Below, in pieces: positions 35,901 through 44,012 of a DNA stretch of 64,000 bases; position 1 is the stretch's first letter, and each line of letters opens with the position of its first letter. A program made the translations under genes and the position numbers. This stretch comes from Streptomyces venezuelae (GTDB lineage Bacteria; Actinomycetota; Actinomycetes; Streptomycetales; Streptomycetaceae), in contig NZ_CP029193.1 of the NCBI RefSeq assembly GCF_008642355.1, forward strand, positions 5,790,001 to 5,854,000. Direction: 5' to 3'. A model generated the notes under the pieces. That model saw only the letters and a list, made by a program, of their open reading frames with translations, did no database searches and was not told the origin of the DNA.

Positions 35901-36788
35901 ATGGCAACGGCAGCATCGGCGGCATCGACAGCCCCAACTCCGGCGGCGGCAGCCGCACGCATCGGCGACAGCGAGTTCGACCGCGACACCGCGGTCACCC
36001 GGCGCGAACCCGGCGTCTACGACACCGAACTCTCCGCGGGCTGGACGATCATCAGCGCCGTCAACGGCGGCTATCTCCTCGCCGTCATCGGCCGCGCCCT
36101 CGCGGACGCCCTCCCGCACGCCGACCCCTTCACCGTCTCGGCGCACTACCTCACCGCGTCGGCCCCCGGCCCCGCCGTGATCCGCACCGATGTGGTGCGC
36201 GCGGGGCGCTCGCTCTCCACCGGGCAGGCCTCGCTCTTCCAGTTCGACGAGGAGGGCCGCGAGGTCGAGCGCATCCGCGTCCTCGCCTCGTACGGCGACC
36301 TCGACGCGCTCCCCGACGACGTGCGCACCACGGCCGAACCACCGGCCATCCCGCCGCTCGACCAGTGCTTCGGCGCCCAGGACGCGCCCGATCACCGCCC
36401 GGTGCCCGGCAGTTCCGCCATCGCCGACCGCCTCTTCCTCAAGCTGGACCCGGCCACCCTCGGCTGGGCGCTCGGAGAGCCGTCCGGCAAGGGCGAGATG
36501 CGGGCCTGGTTCGGCCTCGCGGACGGCCGTGACGCGGACCCGCTCTCGCTGCTGCTCGCCGTCGACGCGCTGCCGCCGACCGCCTTCGAGATGGGCCTGA
36601 CCGGCTGGGTCCCGACCGTGGAGCTGACGGTCCACGTCCGCCACCGCCCGGCGCCCGGCCCACTGCGCGTCTCCATCACCACCCGCAACCTCGCGGGCGG
36701 GTTCCTGGAGGAGGACGCCGAGGTCTGGGACAGCGAGGACCGCCTGGTCGCCCAGTCGCGCCAGCTGGCGCGGGCCCGGCTGAGCTGA
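35901..36788 (+). CDS. Acyl-CoA thioesterase-like double hotdog protein
   Basis: A 295-residue cytoplasmic protein of the thioesterase-like (4HBT_3/TesB-like) type. Two hotdog folds can be traced: the first around WTIISAVNGGYLLAVIGRAL with PFTVSAHYLTASAPG, the second around EMRAWFGLADGRDADPLSLLLAVDALPP with VELTVHVRHRPAPG. The chosen ATG at 35901 follows a leaderless-type -10 at exactly 6 nt; an upstream ATG in the same frame at 35886 would fall within the promoter. It hydrolyses acyl-CoA by family; substrate unknown. Its stop abuts the stop of the convergent hydrolase gene with no gap. Confidence 0.85.
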   Translation: MATAASAASTAPTPAAAAARIGDSEFDRDTAVTRREPGVYDTELSAGWTIISAVNGGYLLAVIGRALADALPHADPFTVSAHYLTASAPGPAVIRTDVVRAGRSLSTGQASLFQFDEEGREVERIRVLASYGDLDALPDDVRTTAEPPAIPPLDQCFGAQDAPDHRPVPGSSAIADRLFLKLDPATLGWALGEPSGKGEMRAWFGLADGRDADPLSLLLAVDALPPTAFEMGLTGWVPTVELTVHVRHRPAPGPLRVSITTRNLAGGFLEEDAEVWDSEDRLVAQSRQLARARLS

Positions 36789-37646
36789 CTAGCCCCGCAG
36801 GAAGCGCGTGAGCGCGCCCGCGAGCTCCGCGGGCGCGTCCTCCTGTACGAGGTGTCCCGCGCCCTCGATCAGACGCAGCTCGGCGCCGGGGACGAGGTCC
36901 GCGAGCTCCTCGGCCTTCGCCACGGGAATCCACGGGTCCTCCGTGCCCCAGCAGATCAGGACGGGCAGGTCGAGTTCGCCGTACCGGCCCTGGATCTCGT
37001 CGGTGAACCGCTGGTCGTTCTGGGCGATCTGCCGGTAGAACGCCGCCTGGCCCTCCTCCGTGCACCAGGGCTCCACGAGGCGGTCGAGGACGGCCGGGTG
37101 CAGTCCGCGCGGGCTCGTCGAGGCGACGTACTCGCGGATCATGGCCCGGTGCAGCGCGGGCGGGAGCTGTGCGAAAACGTCCGCGTTCTCACCGAGCAGC
37201 CGGTAGCTCGGGGAGCCCCAGGGGGCCAGCGCCACCGGGTCGACGAGGGCGAGGCGTCCGTAGCGGGCGCCGTGCAGCAGGTGCGCGCGCAGGGCCACGC
37301 AGCCGCCGAAGTCGTGGGCCACGACGGCGGGCCGCTCCAGGCCCCAGTGGTCGAGGAGTCCGGCGAGGACCCGGCCCTGTGCGGCGAGCGACACGTCCTG
37401 TCCGGCCCGCATCTCCGAGGCGCCGTACCCCGGCAGGTCCCAGACGTACACGCGGTGTCCGCCGCCCGCGAGCGAGCGGGCGATGCCCCGCCACACGTAC
37501 GACGAGAACGGTGTGCCGTGGACGAGGACGACGGGCGGGCCGTCGGCCGGGCCGAGGGCGGCCCAGCGCACGGTGCCGGTGGGGCCCGCGTAGGTCCGGT
37601 CGAGGTCCCAGGCGTCCCAGGTGTCGCTTGCGCGTTCAGCCGTCAT
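36789..37646 (-). CDS. Alpha/beta hydrolase (haloalkane dehalogenase/epoxide hydrolase-like)
   Basis: A 285-residue alpha/beta hydrolase. HGTPF (from H43) forms the oxyanion region. The nucleophile elbow reads AHDFGG with D112, that is aspartate as in haloalkane dehalogenases and epoxide hydrolases rather than serine. D237 in GTEDPWIP and H265 in GAGHLVQED complete a triad. Substrate not predictable. ATG at 37646. It is convergent with the thioesterase gene (zero bases between the two stops) and lies downstream of the TetR gene on the same strand with 53 bp between, so it may share its transcript. Confidence 0.88.
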   Translation of the reverse strand: MTAERASDTWDAWDLDRTYAGPTGTVRWAALGPADGPPVVLVHGTPFSSYVWRGIARSLAGGGHRVYVWDLPGYGASEMRAGQDVSLAAQGRVLAGLLDHWGLERPAVVAHDFGGCVALRAHLLHGARYGRLALVDPVALAPWGSPSYRLLGENADVFAQLPPALHRAMIREYVASTSPRGLHPAVLDRLVEPWCTEEGQAAFYRQIAQNDQRFTDEIQGRYGELDLPVLICWGTEDPWIPVAKAEELADLVPGAELRLIEGAGHLVQEDAPAELAGALTRFLRG

Positions 37647-37699
37647 GACCGTAAGGCTAGTAGCTCCTTACGGGTGCGTCGAGCGTTCCGCGTGGAGTG

Positions 37700-38338
37700 T
37701 TACGGCCGCTGCTCGTCCGTCCAGTGTTCGCGGCCCAGGCCCACCAGGCGCAGCTGCCTGCGGGCGACGTCCGCCACCCGGGCCTCCTCCGCCGTGCCGG
37801 GACCCGCGTCCAGGAATGCCGACGCGGTCATGACCATGTGGTCGACGTACATGCCCGCCAGCATCAGCAGATCGTCCTCCGGCCACCGTGACGTCGGCGG
37901 CTCGTGGGCGAACTGCGCCGCCACCTCCTTGGCGAACAGGGCGAGTTGCGCGCCGATCGCGTCGCGCACCGCCCGCACGCCCCCGTGCCGCTCGCGGGCG
38001 ATGAAGCGGACGTGCGCGGGGTGGGCGTGGACGTATGCGGCTATCAACTCGACGGTGCCGGCGATGCGCTGCTCGCTGTCGCCCTTCTCCGACGCCAGCA
38101 TCGCGGTGAGCGTGGTGTGCAGGCTGCCGAGGGTCTCCTCGACCAGGGTCACACCGAGGTCGGCGGTGTCGCGGAAGTGCCGGTAGAAGGCGGTGGGGGC
38201 GACGCCCACGGCGCGGGTGACCTCGCGCAGGCCGAGGCTGCTGAGGCTCTGCTCCTCAAGCAGCTGGAGTGCCGCGTCGAGGAGTGCCTGCCGGGTCTTC
38301 TGCTTCTGGGCCTGCCGGACGCCGAGAGTGTGACTCAT
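37700..38338 (-). CDS. TetR-family transcriptional regulator
   Basis: A 212-residue TetR regulator. HTH residues about 12-58 (TRQALLDAALQLLEEQSLSSLG, then VTRAVGVAPTAFYRHF) and a helical ligand domain beyond. ATG at 38338. The divergent gene 38450-38602 encodes a tiny membrane protein, and the 111 bp between contains two AACAACTGT boxes, so autoregulation and control of that gene are likely. The alpha/beta hydrolase gene follows on the same strand. The sequence resembles the FabT/FadR-like TetR regulators of lipid metabolism only in general terms; ligand unknown. Confidence 0.9.
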   Translation of the reverse strand: MSHTLGVRQAQKQKTRQALLDAALQLLEEQSLSSLGLREVTRAVGVAPTAFYRHFRDTADLGVTLVEETLGSLHTTLTAMLASEKGDSEQRIAGTVELIAAYVHAHPAHVRFIARERHGGVRAVRDAIGAQLALFAKEVAAQFAHEPPTSRWPEDDLLMLAGMYVDHMVMTASAFLDAGPGTAEEARVADVARRQLRLVGLGREHWTDEQRP

Positions 38339-38345
38339 GCCATGC

Positions 38346-38417
38346 AGTTAACAACTGTTCTCCGAGTTTTGAAAGCCGGAGACGGAGTACTCTCTAAGTC
38401 AGTGAACAACTGTAACC
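38346..38417. promoter_or_regulatory. Duplicate AACAACTGT boxes in a divergent promoter
   Basis: GTTAACAACTGTTC (about 38346-38359) and GTGAACAACTGTAAC (about 38402-38416) share AACAACTGT and each contains the small inverted repeat ACA-AC-TGT. They lie 56 bp apart, one just before the TetR start and one before the divergent 50-residue gene. They are good candidates for TetR operators repressing both directions. Confidence 0.5.
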
Positions 38418-38449
38418 ACAAGCGTTCACCGACCGAGAGAGGGATCTCC

Positions 38450-38602
38450 GTGCTCTTCATCGTCGCCGCCCTGATGCTCCTGGGCGTCGCCATGGGTTCC
38501 GTGGCACACGCCCCGCTGCCGGTCAGCCTCGTGGCTGCCGCCGTCATCGGCGTATGGCTCGCGGTCTTCGCCGTGCGCGAGCGCCGCGCGCGCCACCGCT
38601 GA
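38450..38602 (+). CDS. 50-residue two-helix membrane protein
   Basis: A very small protein, 50 residues, made of two hydrophobic segments (LFIVAALMLLGVAMGSV and VSLVAAAVIGVWLAVFAV) separated by AHAPLPV and ending in a basic tail RERRARHR. This is consistent with a hairpin in the membrane with the tail inside. GTG at 38450 has AGGGA with about 6 nt spacer. It is divergent from a TetR gene with paired operator-like repeats between them, so it is probably repressed. Function unknown. Confidence 0.75.
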   Translation: MLFIVAALMLLGVAMGSVAHAPLPVSLVAAAVIGVWLAVFAVRERRARHR

Positions 38603-38684
38603 TCCGCTCCGGCCTACGGCATCTCTCCGTACTCCGCTCCGTACTCCTCTCTGTACGACACCTCCACCTGCCAGGAGTCGCACC

Positions 38685-39023
38685 ATGGGAAGCACCGCAA
38701 CGCACACCCGTCCCCGGACCGAGCCGACCCCCGCGGCCGAACCGGCCCCCGCGCCCGCTGAGGAGCCCCGTCCCCGTCCCACCGGACGGCGCGACACCGA
38801 CGGAATGGCCGTCGCCTCCTTCATCCTCGGCCTGGTCGGACTGCTCGTCCTGAACCTCGTCCTCGGCCCCATCGCGATCGTCCTCGCGAGCGTCGCCCTG
38901 TGGCGCGGCACCGCCCGCAGGGGCCGTGCGCTGCTCGGACTCGGCCTCGGCGTGGCCGACCTCGTCGTGCTCGCCGCACTCGTCTCGGTGGACAACACCG
39001 TGTCCTGGGGTCTCGCAGGCTGA
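38685..39023 (+). CDS. DUF4190-type small membrane protein
   Basis: A 112-residue protein. Residues 1-40 are Pro/Glu/Arg-rich and hydrophilic. Residues 41-110 hold two membrane helices in the DUF4190 pattern: GMAVASFILGLVGLLVLN, GPIAIVLASVALWR and a following LLGLGLGVADLVVLAALV. ATG at 38685 has AGGAG with a 7 nt spacer. Function unknown in the family. It lies 82 bp after the 50-residue gene and 48 bp before the cysteine desulfurase, which seems to have its own near-leaderless promoter. Confidence 0.82.
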   Translation: MGSTATHTRPRTEPTPAAEPAPAPAEEPRPRPTGRRDTDGMAVASFILGLVGLLVLNLVLGPIAIVLASVALWRGTARRGRALLGLGLGVADLVVLAALVSVDNTVSWGLAG

Positions 39024-39055
39024 TACCGCCGGGGCGAAGGGTCCCGCACGGCTCG

Positions 39056-39071
39056 TAGAATCGTGCGCACC
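39056..39071 (+). promoter_or_regulatory. Probable -10 box for the cysteine desulfurase gene
   Basis: TAGAAT at 39056-39061 lies 10 nt before the ATG at 39072 and no Shine-Dalgarno sequence is present, so the transcript would have a leader of only a few bases. No clear -35. Confidence 0.45.
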
Positions 39072-40241
39072 ATGGCCTACCTCGACCACGCAGCGACCAC
39101 TCCGATACTCCCGGAGGCGATCGCGGCGATGACCGCGCAGATCGCCGTCACCGGCAACGCCTCCTCGCTGCACGCGGCGGGGCGGCGGGCGCGACGCACC
39201 GTCGAGGAGGCCCGCGAGACCCTCGCCGAGTCGCTCGGCGCCCGACCCAGCGAAACCGTCTTCACCTCCGGCGGCACCGAGGCGGACAACCTCGCCGTCA
39301 AGGGGCTGTACTGGGCGCGGCGCGACGCCGAACCGGCCCGCACCCGGCTCCTCGCCAGCCCCGTCGAGCACCACGCCGTCCTCGACGCCGTGCACTGGCT
39401 CGGCGAGCACGAGGGCGCCACCGTCGAGTACCTCCCGGTCGACACGCACGGCCGCGTGCACCCCGAGGCGCTGCGCGAAGCCATCGAGCGCAACCCCGAC
39501 GACGTCGCCCTGGCCACCGTCATGTGGGCCAACAACGAGATCGGCACGATCCAGCCGATCCGTGAACTGGCCGACATCGCCCAGGAGTTCGGCGTCCCGC
39601 TGCACGCGGACGCCGTCCAGGCCTACGGCCAGATCCCCGTCGACTTCGCCGCCTCCGGGCTCGCCGCCATGACCGTTTCCAGCCACAAGATCGGCGGGCC
39701 CTACGGCATCGGCGCGCTGCTCCTGGGCCGTGAGTACAGCCCCGTGCCCGTGCTGCACGGCGGCGGTCAGGAGCGGCACGTGCGCTCAGGGACGCTGGAC
39801 GTGCCCGCCGTCGCGGCGTTCGCCGTCGCGGGGGAGTACGCCGCTGCCCACCGCGAGCAGTTCGCCGCCGAGATCGGCGCGCTCCGCGACGACCTCGTGA
39901 GCGCCGTCCGCGCGGCGGTCCCCGACGCGATCCTCGGCGGCGACCCGTACCCGGAGGGCAGGCTGCCCGCCAACGCGCACTTCACGTTCCCCGGCTGCGA
40001 GGGCGACTCGCTGCTGCTGCTCCTCGACGCGCAGGGCATCGAGTGCTCGACCGGCTCCGCGTGCACGGCGGGCATCGCCCAGCCCAGCCACGTCCTGCTC
40101 GCCACCGGCACCGACCCCGACCTGGCCCGCGGCACCCTGCGCTTCTCGCTCGGCCATACATCGACGAAGGCGGACGTCGACGCGGTGGCGGCGGCGATCG
40201 GCCCGGCGGTGGACCGGGCGCGGACGGCGGGCCTGAGCTAG
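39072..40241 (+). CDS. Cysteine desulfurase (NifS/IscS type)
   Basis: A 389-residue class V aminotransferase-fold PLP enzyme. It starts [11 protein letters not shown], has the PLP lysine in [10 protein letters not shown] (K206) and the persulfide loop [13 protein letters not shown] with C325. The long active-site loop makes it a group I (IscS/NifS) rather than SufS enzyme. It should donate sulfur to MnmA for tRNA thiolation, and mnmA lies 800 bp downstream on the same strand with only a convergent amidase gene between. The start has no ribosome site; a -10-like TAGAAT upstream suggests a near-leaderless mRNA. Confidence 0.94.
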   Translation: MAYLDHAATTPILPEAIAAMTAQIAVTGNASSLHAAGRRARRTVEEARETLAESLGARPSETVFTSGGTEADNLAVKGLYWARRDAEPARTRLLASPVEHHAVLDAVHWLGEHEGATVEYLPVDTHGRVHPEALREAIERNPDDVALATVMWANNEIGTIQPIRELADIAQEFGVPLHADAVQAYGQIPVDFAASGLAAMTVSSHKIGGPYGIGALLLGREYSPVPVLHGGGQERHVRSGTLDVPAVAAFAVAGEYAAAHREQFAAEIGALRDDLVSAVRAAVPDAILGGDPYPEGRLPANAHFTFPGCEGDSLLLLLDAQGIECSTGSACTAGIAQPSHVLLATGTDPDLARGTLRFSLGHTSTKADVDAVAAAIGPAVDRARTAGLS

Positions 40242-40269
40242 GGCGACGCTGAGCCAGGGCGACGCGGGC

Positions 40270-40977
40270 CTAGGCCTTCTCGGTGGGACTCGCGGAGCGC
40301 TTGGGGGCCGGTCTGTCCCGTTCCTCGCTGACCAGGCGCAGATACCGGTCCCAGTCCCAGTGCGGTCCCGGGTCCGTGTGGTCCGTGCCCGGCACCTCCA
40401 CGTGGCCGACGATGTGCTCGCGGTCCACCGGAATGTCGTACCGCCGGCAGATCCCGGCGGTGAGCCGCGCCGACGCCGCGTACATCGGGCCGGTGAACGA
40501 CGACTTCTTGTCGACGAAACCCTCGTGCTCGATGCCGATGCTGCGTTCGTTCCAGCTCCTGTTGCCCGCGTGGAACGCCACGTCCAGCTCGCGGATCATC
40601 TGGGCTATGTGGCCGTCCTTGCGCACCACGTAATGCGCGGCGGCGCCGTGGCCCGGGTCCTTGAAGACGCGCAGCGCCGTCTGGTACCCGCCCTGGACGA
40701 CGTGGATGACGACGCGGTCGATCTCATAGTCGTCGGGGCGGTCCGCGCGGCGCCAGTTGTCATCGGAGGCGGCGATCCACTGCACGCCGGGAGCGTCGAC
40801 CTCGCCCTCTTTCCGCTTCTTGACCACACCAGGCATCCGCCACCACAGCCTGCCGAGCTCGTCCCTCGCGAGCACGACGGTGCCGGCGGCCGCCGCTGCG
40901 CCGCCGATCAGCAGGGTGCGCCGACTGATGCCACGGTGCCCCTGCCCGTCCTGCCCGCCCTGCTGAGGTTCCCCCAT
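40270..40977 (-). CDS. Tat-exported N-acetylmuramoyl-L-alanine amidase (amidase_2/PGRP)
   Basis: A 235-residue zinc amidase cleaving the lactyl-L-Ala bond of peptidoglycan. ISRRTLLIGGAAAAAG is a twin-arginine signal. The amidase_2 domain (about 75-215) includes VVIHVVQGG with the first zinc histidine, AAHYVVRKDG, WNERSIGIEHEG and the final ligand region GHVEVPGTDHTDPGPHW. It lies on the minus strand between the cysteine desulfurase and mnmA and appears unrelated to them. ATG at 40977 has no strong ribosome site. The linker between signal and domain is basic. Confidence 0.91.
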   Translation of the reverse strand: MGEPQQGGQDGQGHRGISRRTLLIGGAAAAAGTVVLARDELGRLWWRMPGVVKKRKEGEVDAPGVQWIAASDDNWRRADRPDDYEIDRVVIHVVQGGYQTALRVFKDPGHGAAAHYVVRKDGHIAQMIRELDVAFHAGNRSWNERSIGIEHEGFVDKKSSFTGPMYAASARLTAGICRRYDIPVDREHIVGHVEVPGTDHTDPGPHWDWDRYLRLVSEERDRPAPKRSASPTEKA

Positions 40978-41038
40978 GTGATCGTCAACGCTTACTCACG
41001 GGCGTCCGGTTCCCGCCGACCCGTACTCTGTTAGGGCT

Positions 41039-42184
41039 ATGACTTTGACCGAGACCCCGCAGACCCCGCTGCGTGCCCAGCGCCCCCTCCGTGTCCTGGC
41101 CGCCATGTCCGGCGGTGTGGACTCCGCCGTCGCCGCCGCCCGCGCCGCCGAAGCCGGCCACGACGTGACGGGAGTGCACCTCGCGCTCTCGGCGAACCCG
41201 CAGTCGTTCCGCACGGGCGCACGGGGCTGTTGCACCATCGAGGACTCGCGCGACGCCCGCCGCGCCGCCGACGTGATCGGCATCCCGTTCTACGTGTGGG
41301 ACCTCGCCGAGCGTTTCCGCGAGGACGTCGTCGAGGACTTCATCGCGGAGTACGAGGCGGGCCGCACCCCCAACCCGTGCCTGCGCTGCAACGAGAAGAT
41401 CAAGTTCGCCGCGCTCCTCGACAAGGCGCTCGCCCTCGGCTTCGACGCGGTCGTCACCGGCCACTACGCGCAGGTGATCGTCCGCGAGGACGGCACGCGC
41501 GAGCTGCACCGCGCCTCCGACATGGCCAAGGACCAGAGCTACGTCCTCGGCGTCCTGGACGACCGCCAGCTCGCCCACGCGATGTTCCCTCTCGGCGACA
41601 CGGTCACCACCAAGGAGGAGATCCGCGCGGAGGCCGAGGAGCGTGGTCTGGCCGTCGCCAAGAAGCCCGACAGCCACGACATCTGCTTCATCGCCGACGG
41701 CGACACGCAGGGCTTCCTCGCCGACCGCCTCGGCAAGGCGGAGGGCGACATCGTGGACGAGTCCGGGGCGGTCCTCGGCACGCACGAGGGGGCTTACGGC
41801 TACACGATCGGCCAGCGCAAGGGCCTGCGCATCGGCACCCCCGCCCCCGACGGCAAGCCGCGCTACGTCCTGGACATCTCCCCGGTCAACAACACGGTGA
41901 CGGTCGGCCCGGCGGCGGCCCTGGACGTCACGGCCCTGACGGCCATCAAACCCCGCTGGTGCGGCGCGGCCCCGTCGGGCCCCGGCACGTACACGGCTCA
42001 GCTCCGCGCCCACGGCGGCGAGACGGAGGTGCGCGCGGAACTGGTCGACGGCACCCTGAACGTCTCCTTCACCGAGCCGGTCCGCGGCGTGGCTCCCGGC
42101 CAGGCGATCGTGCTGTACGACGGCACGCGCGTGGTGGGCTCGGCGACGATCGCGACGACGGAACGGGCGACGGCGGCCGTCTAG
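41039..42184 (+). CDS. mnmA: tRNA-specific 2-thiouridylase
   Basis: A 381-residue enzyme that thiolates U34 of Lys, Glu and Gln tRNAs using ATP and persulfide sulfur. The PP-loop SGGVDS is at 24-29. The two catalytic cysteines are present: C114 in NPCLRCN and C216 in DICFI. GQRKGL and the C-terminal beta domain are normal. A possible -10 TACTCT lies 9 nt before the ATG, with no ribosome site. The upstream cysteine desulfurase is the expected sulfur donor. Its TAG stop overlaps the stop of the convergent DUF397 gene within a single CTAG. Confidence 0.97.
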   Translation: MTLTETPQTPLRAQRPLRVLAAMSGGVDSAVAAARAAEAGHDVTGVHLALSANPQSFRTGARGCCTIEDSRDARRAADVIGIPFYVWDLAERFREDVVEDFIAEYEAGRTPNPCLRCNEKIKFAALLDKALALGFDAVVTGHYAQVIVREDGTRELHRASDMAKDQSYVLGVLDDRQLAHAMFPLGDTVTTKEEIRAEAEERGLAVAKKPDSHDICFIADGDTQGFLADRLGKAEGDIVDESGAVLGTHEGAYGYTIGQRKGLRIGTPAPDGKPRYVLDISPVNNTVTVGPAAALDVTALTAIKPRWCGAAPSGPGTYTAQLRAHGGETEVRAELVDGTLNVSFTEPVRGVAPGQAIVLYDGTRVVGSATIATTERATAAV

Positions 42185-42366
42185 ACGCTTGCCTGCCGCA
42201 GGCTCCGTATCAGGGCGCCCAGCGCGGCCCGGTCCGTCGTGAGCACGTCGGCCGGGCTCTCGCTTTCGCGGAGGGCGATGTCGTCGCTGGCGGTGGCGGC
42301 GACTTCGACGCAGTTGTTGCCGCCGCCGCCGCAGAACGAAGAACGCTGCCAATCACTCTTGACCAT
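42181..42366 (-). CDS. DUF397 small protein of a whiJ-like locus
   Basis: A 61-residue acidic protein with the DUF397 pattern: [26 protein letters not shown], then [14 protein letters not shown]397 genes in Streptomyces nearly always accompany an XRE/DUF5753 regulator, as here, and are thought to antagonise or modulate it. The gene starts 13 nt after the regulator stop on the same strand, so the pair is one operon. Its stop shares CTAG with the mnmA stop. Confidence 0.88.
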   Translation of the reverse strand: MVKSDWQRSSFCGGGGNNCVEVAATASDDIALRESESPADVLTTDRAALGALIRSLRQASV

Positions 42367-42379
42367 GTGCCAAGCCCCT

Positions 42380-43234
42380 TCAGCACTCGCGCGCGATGGA
42401 GCGGATCAGCTCCTGTGACTCCTTCGGAGGCAGCGCTGACCGTTCCATCAGATCCAGAAGGGAACGATAGTTCGCCAACGGGATCGGGGCATCAACGAAG
42501 TGTGCGCCAAGGGCTGTATCCAGCTGCACGGTGTCCAGTTGCGGCAGTGCTCCTTCCGCGTACAAGACCGACTGGCCGGCCCCATGGAACGCTCCAGCAC
42601 TGAACGGGATGACCAGCAGTGTCACGTTGTCGTGGTCGGCGGAGTCGGCGAGGTGAGTCAACTGCTTGCGGGCTACGTCGGGGCCGCCGAACTGTAGGCG
42701 CAGGGCAGCCTCGTGGATGATTCCGACGTACGGGGTGGGGTGCTCGCCGGTCAGGATCGCCTGCCGTCTGAGCCGGTGAGCAGTCCGTAGCTCCACATCC
42801 AGGCGGGAGAGTTTGGGGACCGTCAACTCGAAGATCGCGCGTGCGTGTTCCTCTGTCTGGAGCAAGCCAGGTAGATGCACCGTCTGAGCCGTACGGATGC
42901 GGGTCGCGTAGTGCTCCACCTCCGAGACCTCCAAGTGGCCATCGGGAAGCCTCCCGCGGTACTCGTCCCACCACTGACCGGCCCGCCGCGGGCCTGTCAG
43001 CCCCGCCAGCGCATCGACAAGTGCTGGCTCCGGGCACCCGTAGTGGCAGGCCAGTTGTCGCACCCGCTCATCGCTGATGCCGGTGCGTCCGGCTTCTATG
43101 TTGGAGATCATCGTCCGGTCCGCGCCGAGGAGCGAAGCGGCTTCCTGGACGGACAGTCCTGCCTGTTCGCGCATTCGGCGCAGCTCTGTGGCCAGCCGGC
43201 GATGACGGCCTGTCGGGGCGTTTCGTGCAGCCAT
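42380..43234 (-). CDS. XRE-type regulator with DUF5753 domain (WhiJ-like)
   Basis: A 284-residue DNA-binding protein. Residues about 14-70 form an XRE HTH (LRRMREQAGLSVQEAASLLG, then ISNIEAGRTGI), and about 95-275 form the DUF5753 domain with LPGLLQTEEHARAI, YVGIIHEAALR and TLLVIPFSAGAFHG. This architecture defines the WhiJ family of developmental regulators and the related Scr1-type toxin-antitoxin proteins. ATG at 43234 has GGAAGAGG a few bases upstream. It is divergent from a HATPase gene, and a cluster of TGAGTCA boxes lies between the two. Confidence 0.92.
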   Translation of the reverse strand: MAARNAPTGRHRRLATELRRMREQAGLSVQEAASLLGADRTMISNIEAGRTGISDERVRQLACHYGCPEPALVDALAGLTGPRRAGQWWDEYRGRLPDGHLEVSEVEHYATRIRTAQTVHLPGLLQTEEHARAIFELTVPKLSRLDVELRTAHRLRRQAILTGEHPTPYVGIIHEAALRLQFGGPDVARKQLTHLADSADHDNVTLLVIPFSAGAFHGAGQSVLYAEGALPQLDTVQLDTALGAHFVDAPIPLANYRSLLDLMERSALPPKESQELIRSIAREC

Positions 43235-43290
43235 GAGTCCTCTTCCTCGTGCGCGCGAACAGTTTCACAGCGCCATCTCATGCCGTCTAG

Positions 43291-43364
43291 TGAGTCAGCA
43301 ACTGTGCACTCGTTCGTGGAAGTTGACTCACATGTGAGTCGCTATTGGTCTACGGTGTGAGTCA
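43291..43364. promoter_or_regulatory. TGAGTCA operator cluster with perfect 16 bp palindrome
   Basis: GACTCACATGTGAGTC at 43325-43340 is a perfect palindrome. Additional TGAGTCA half-sites occur at 43291-43297 and 43358-43364, so four copies fall within 74 bp of the divergent promoter between the whiJ-like regulator and the ATPase gene. The obvious candidate to bind it is the adjacent HTH protein. Confidence 0.6.
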
Positions 43365-43506
43365 GGTCACCTCTTGGCCCCGCGCCCAGCGGAAGCGCAC
43401 CGGAACGCCACCGGCAGGCACACCGCCCCCACGCCAGGACCGAACCTGCGTGACCGTCATTCACGTCCCCGCTCCCCGGAGCGCCCCGCACCAATGGAGG
43501 TGCCGC

Positions 43507-44007
43507 GTGAGTTCATTCCTCGACGTCCAGCCCGACGACCCGTACTCCCCACCGGGGCCCGACCCCCTCCCCTTCGCCGCCCCCTGGGCGTACGAGCTCC
43601 ACTTCCCCTGCGACCCCCGCAGTCCGGGGATCGCCCGCCTCACCCTCCGCGCCGTCCTCGCGGCTCACCACCTCACCGAACTCGCGGACCGCGCCGAGCT
43701 GTTGACCACCGAGCTCGCGACCAACTCCGTGCGGCACACCAAGGGCCCCGCCTCCGTTCGCCTGCACTGGCTCTGCCCCGTGCTGCGGGTCAGCGTGTGG
43801 GACATGAGCCCGGACCTGCCGCCGCTCGCCCCGCCCCCGCCGGTGAGCGTGCACGCGGGCAGTGGCCGGGGGCTGGTCATCCTCGACGCCGTGGCCGACC
43901 GCTGGGGCGGATGCGCCATAGGGGAGGGGCCGTACGGGCCGGGCGGCAAGACCATGTGGTTCGAACTGGCCCTCCGCCAGGCACCGCCGCCCGCCCTCGT
44001 GGCCTGA
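43507..44007 (+). CDS. HATPase-domain regulatory protein of the whiJ-like locus
   Basis: A 166-residue ATP-binding protein of the SpoIIAB/RsbW type. LLTTELATNSVRHTKG is the N box and HAGSGRGLVILDAVADRWGG the G-box region; GGKTMWFELAL is the final strand. GTG at 43507 has GGAGG with a 6 nt spacer. It is the third member of a set (HTH-DUF5753, DUF397, HATPase) found repeatedly in Streptomyces, including the abaA- and whiJ-type loci. Whether it phosphorylates a partner is unknown. Confidence 0.88.
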   Translation: MSSFLDVQPDDPYSPPGPDPLPFAAPWAYELHFPCDPRSPGIARLTLRAVLAAHHLTELADRAELLTTELATNSVRHTKGPASVRLHWLCPVLRVSVWDMSPDLPPLAPPPPVSVHAGSGRGLVILDAVADRWGGCAIGEGPYGPGGKTMWFELALRQAPPPALVA

Positions 44008-44012
44008 GCCGT

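Noticed and set aside
42181..43234. DUF397/XRE pair as a defence or abortive-infection island
   Set aside because: No nuclease, helicase or phage-related gene nearby; the set matches the recurring developmental whiJ-like loci instead.
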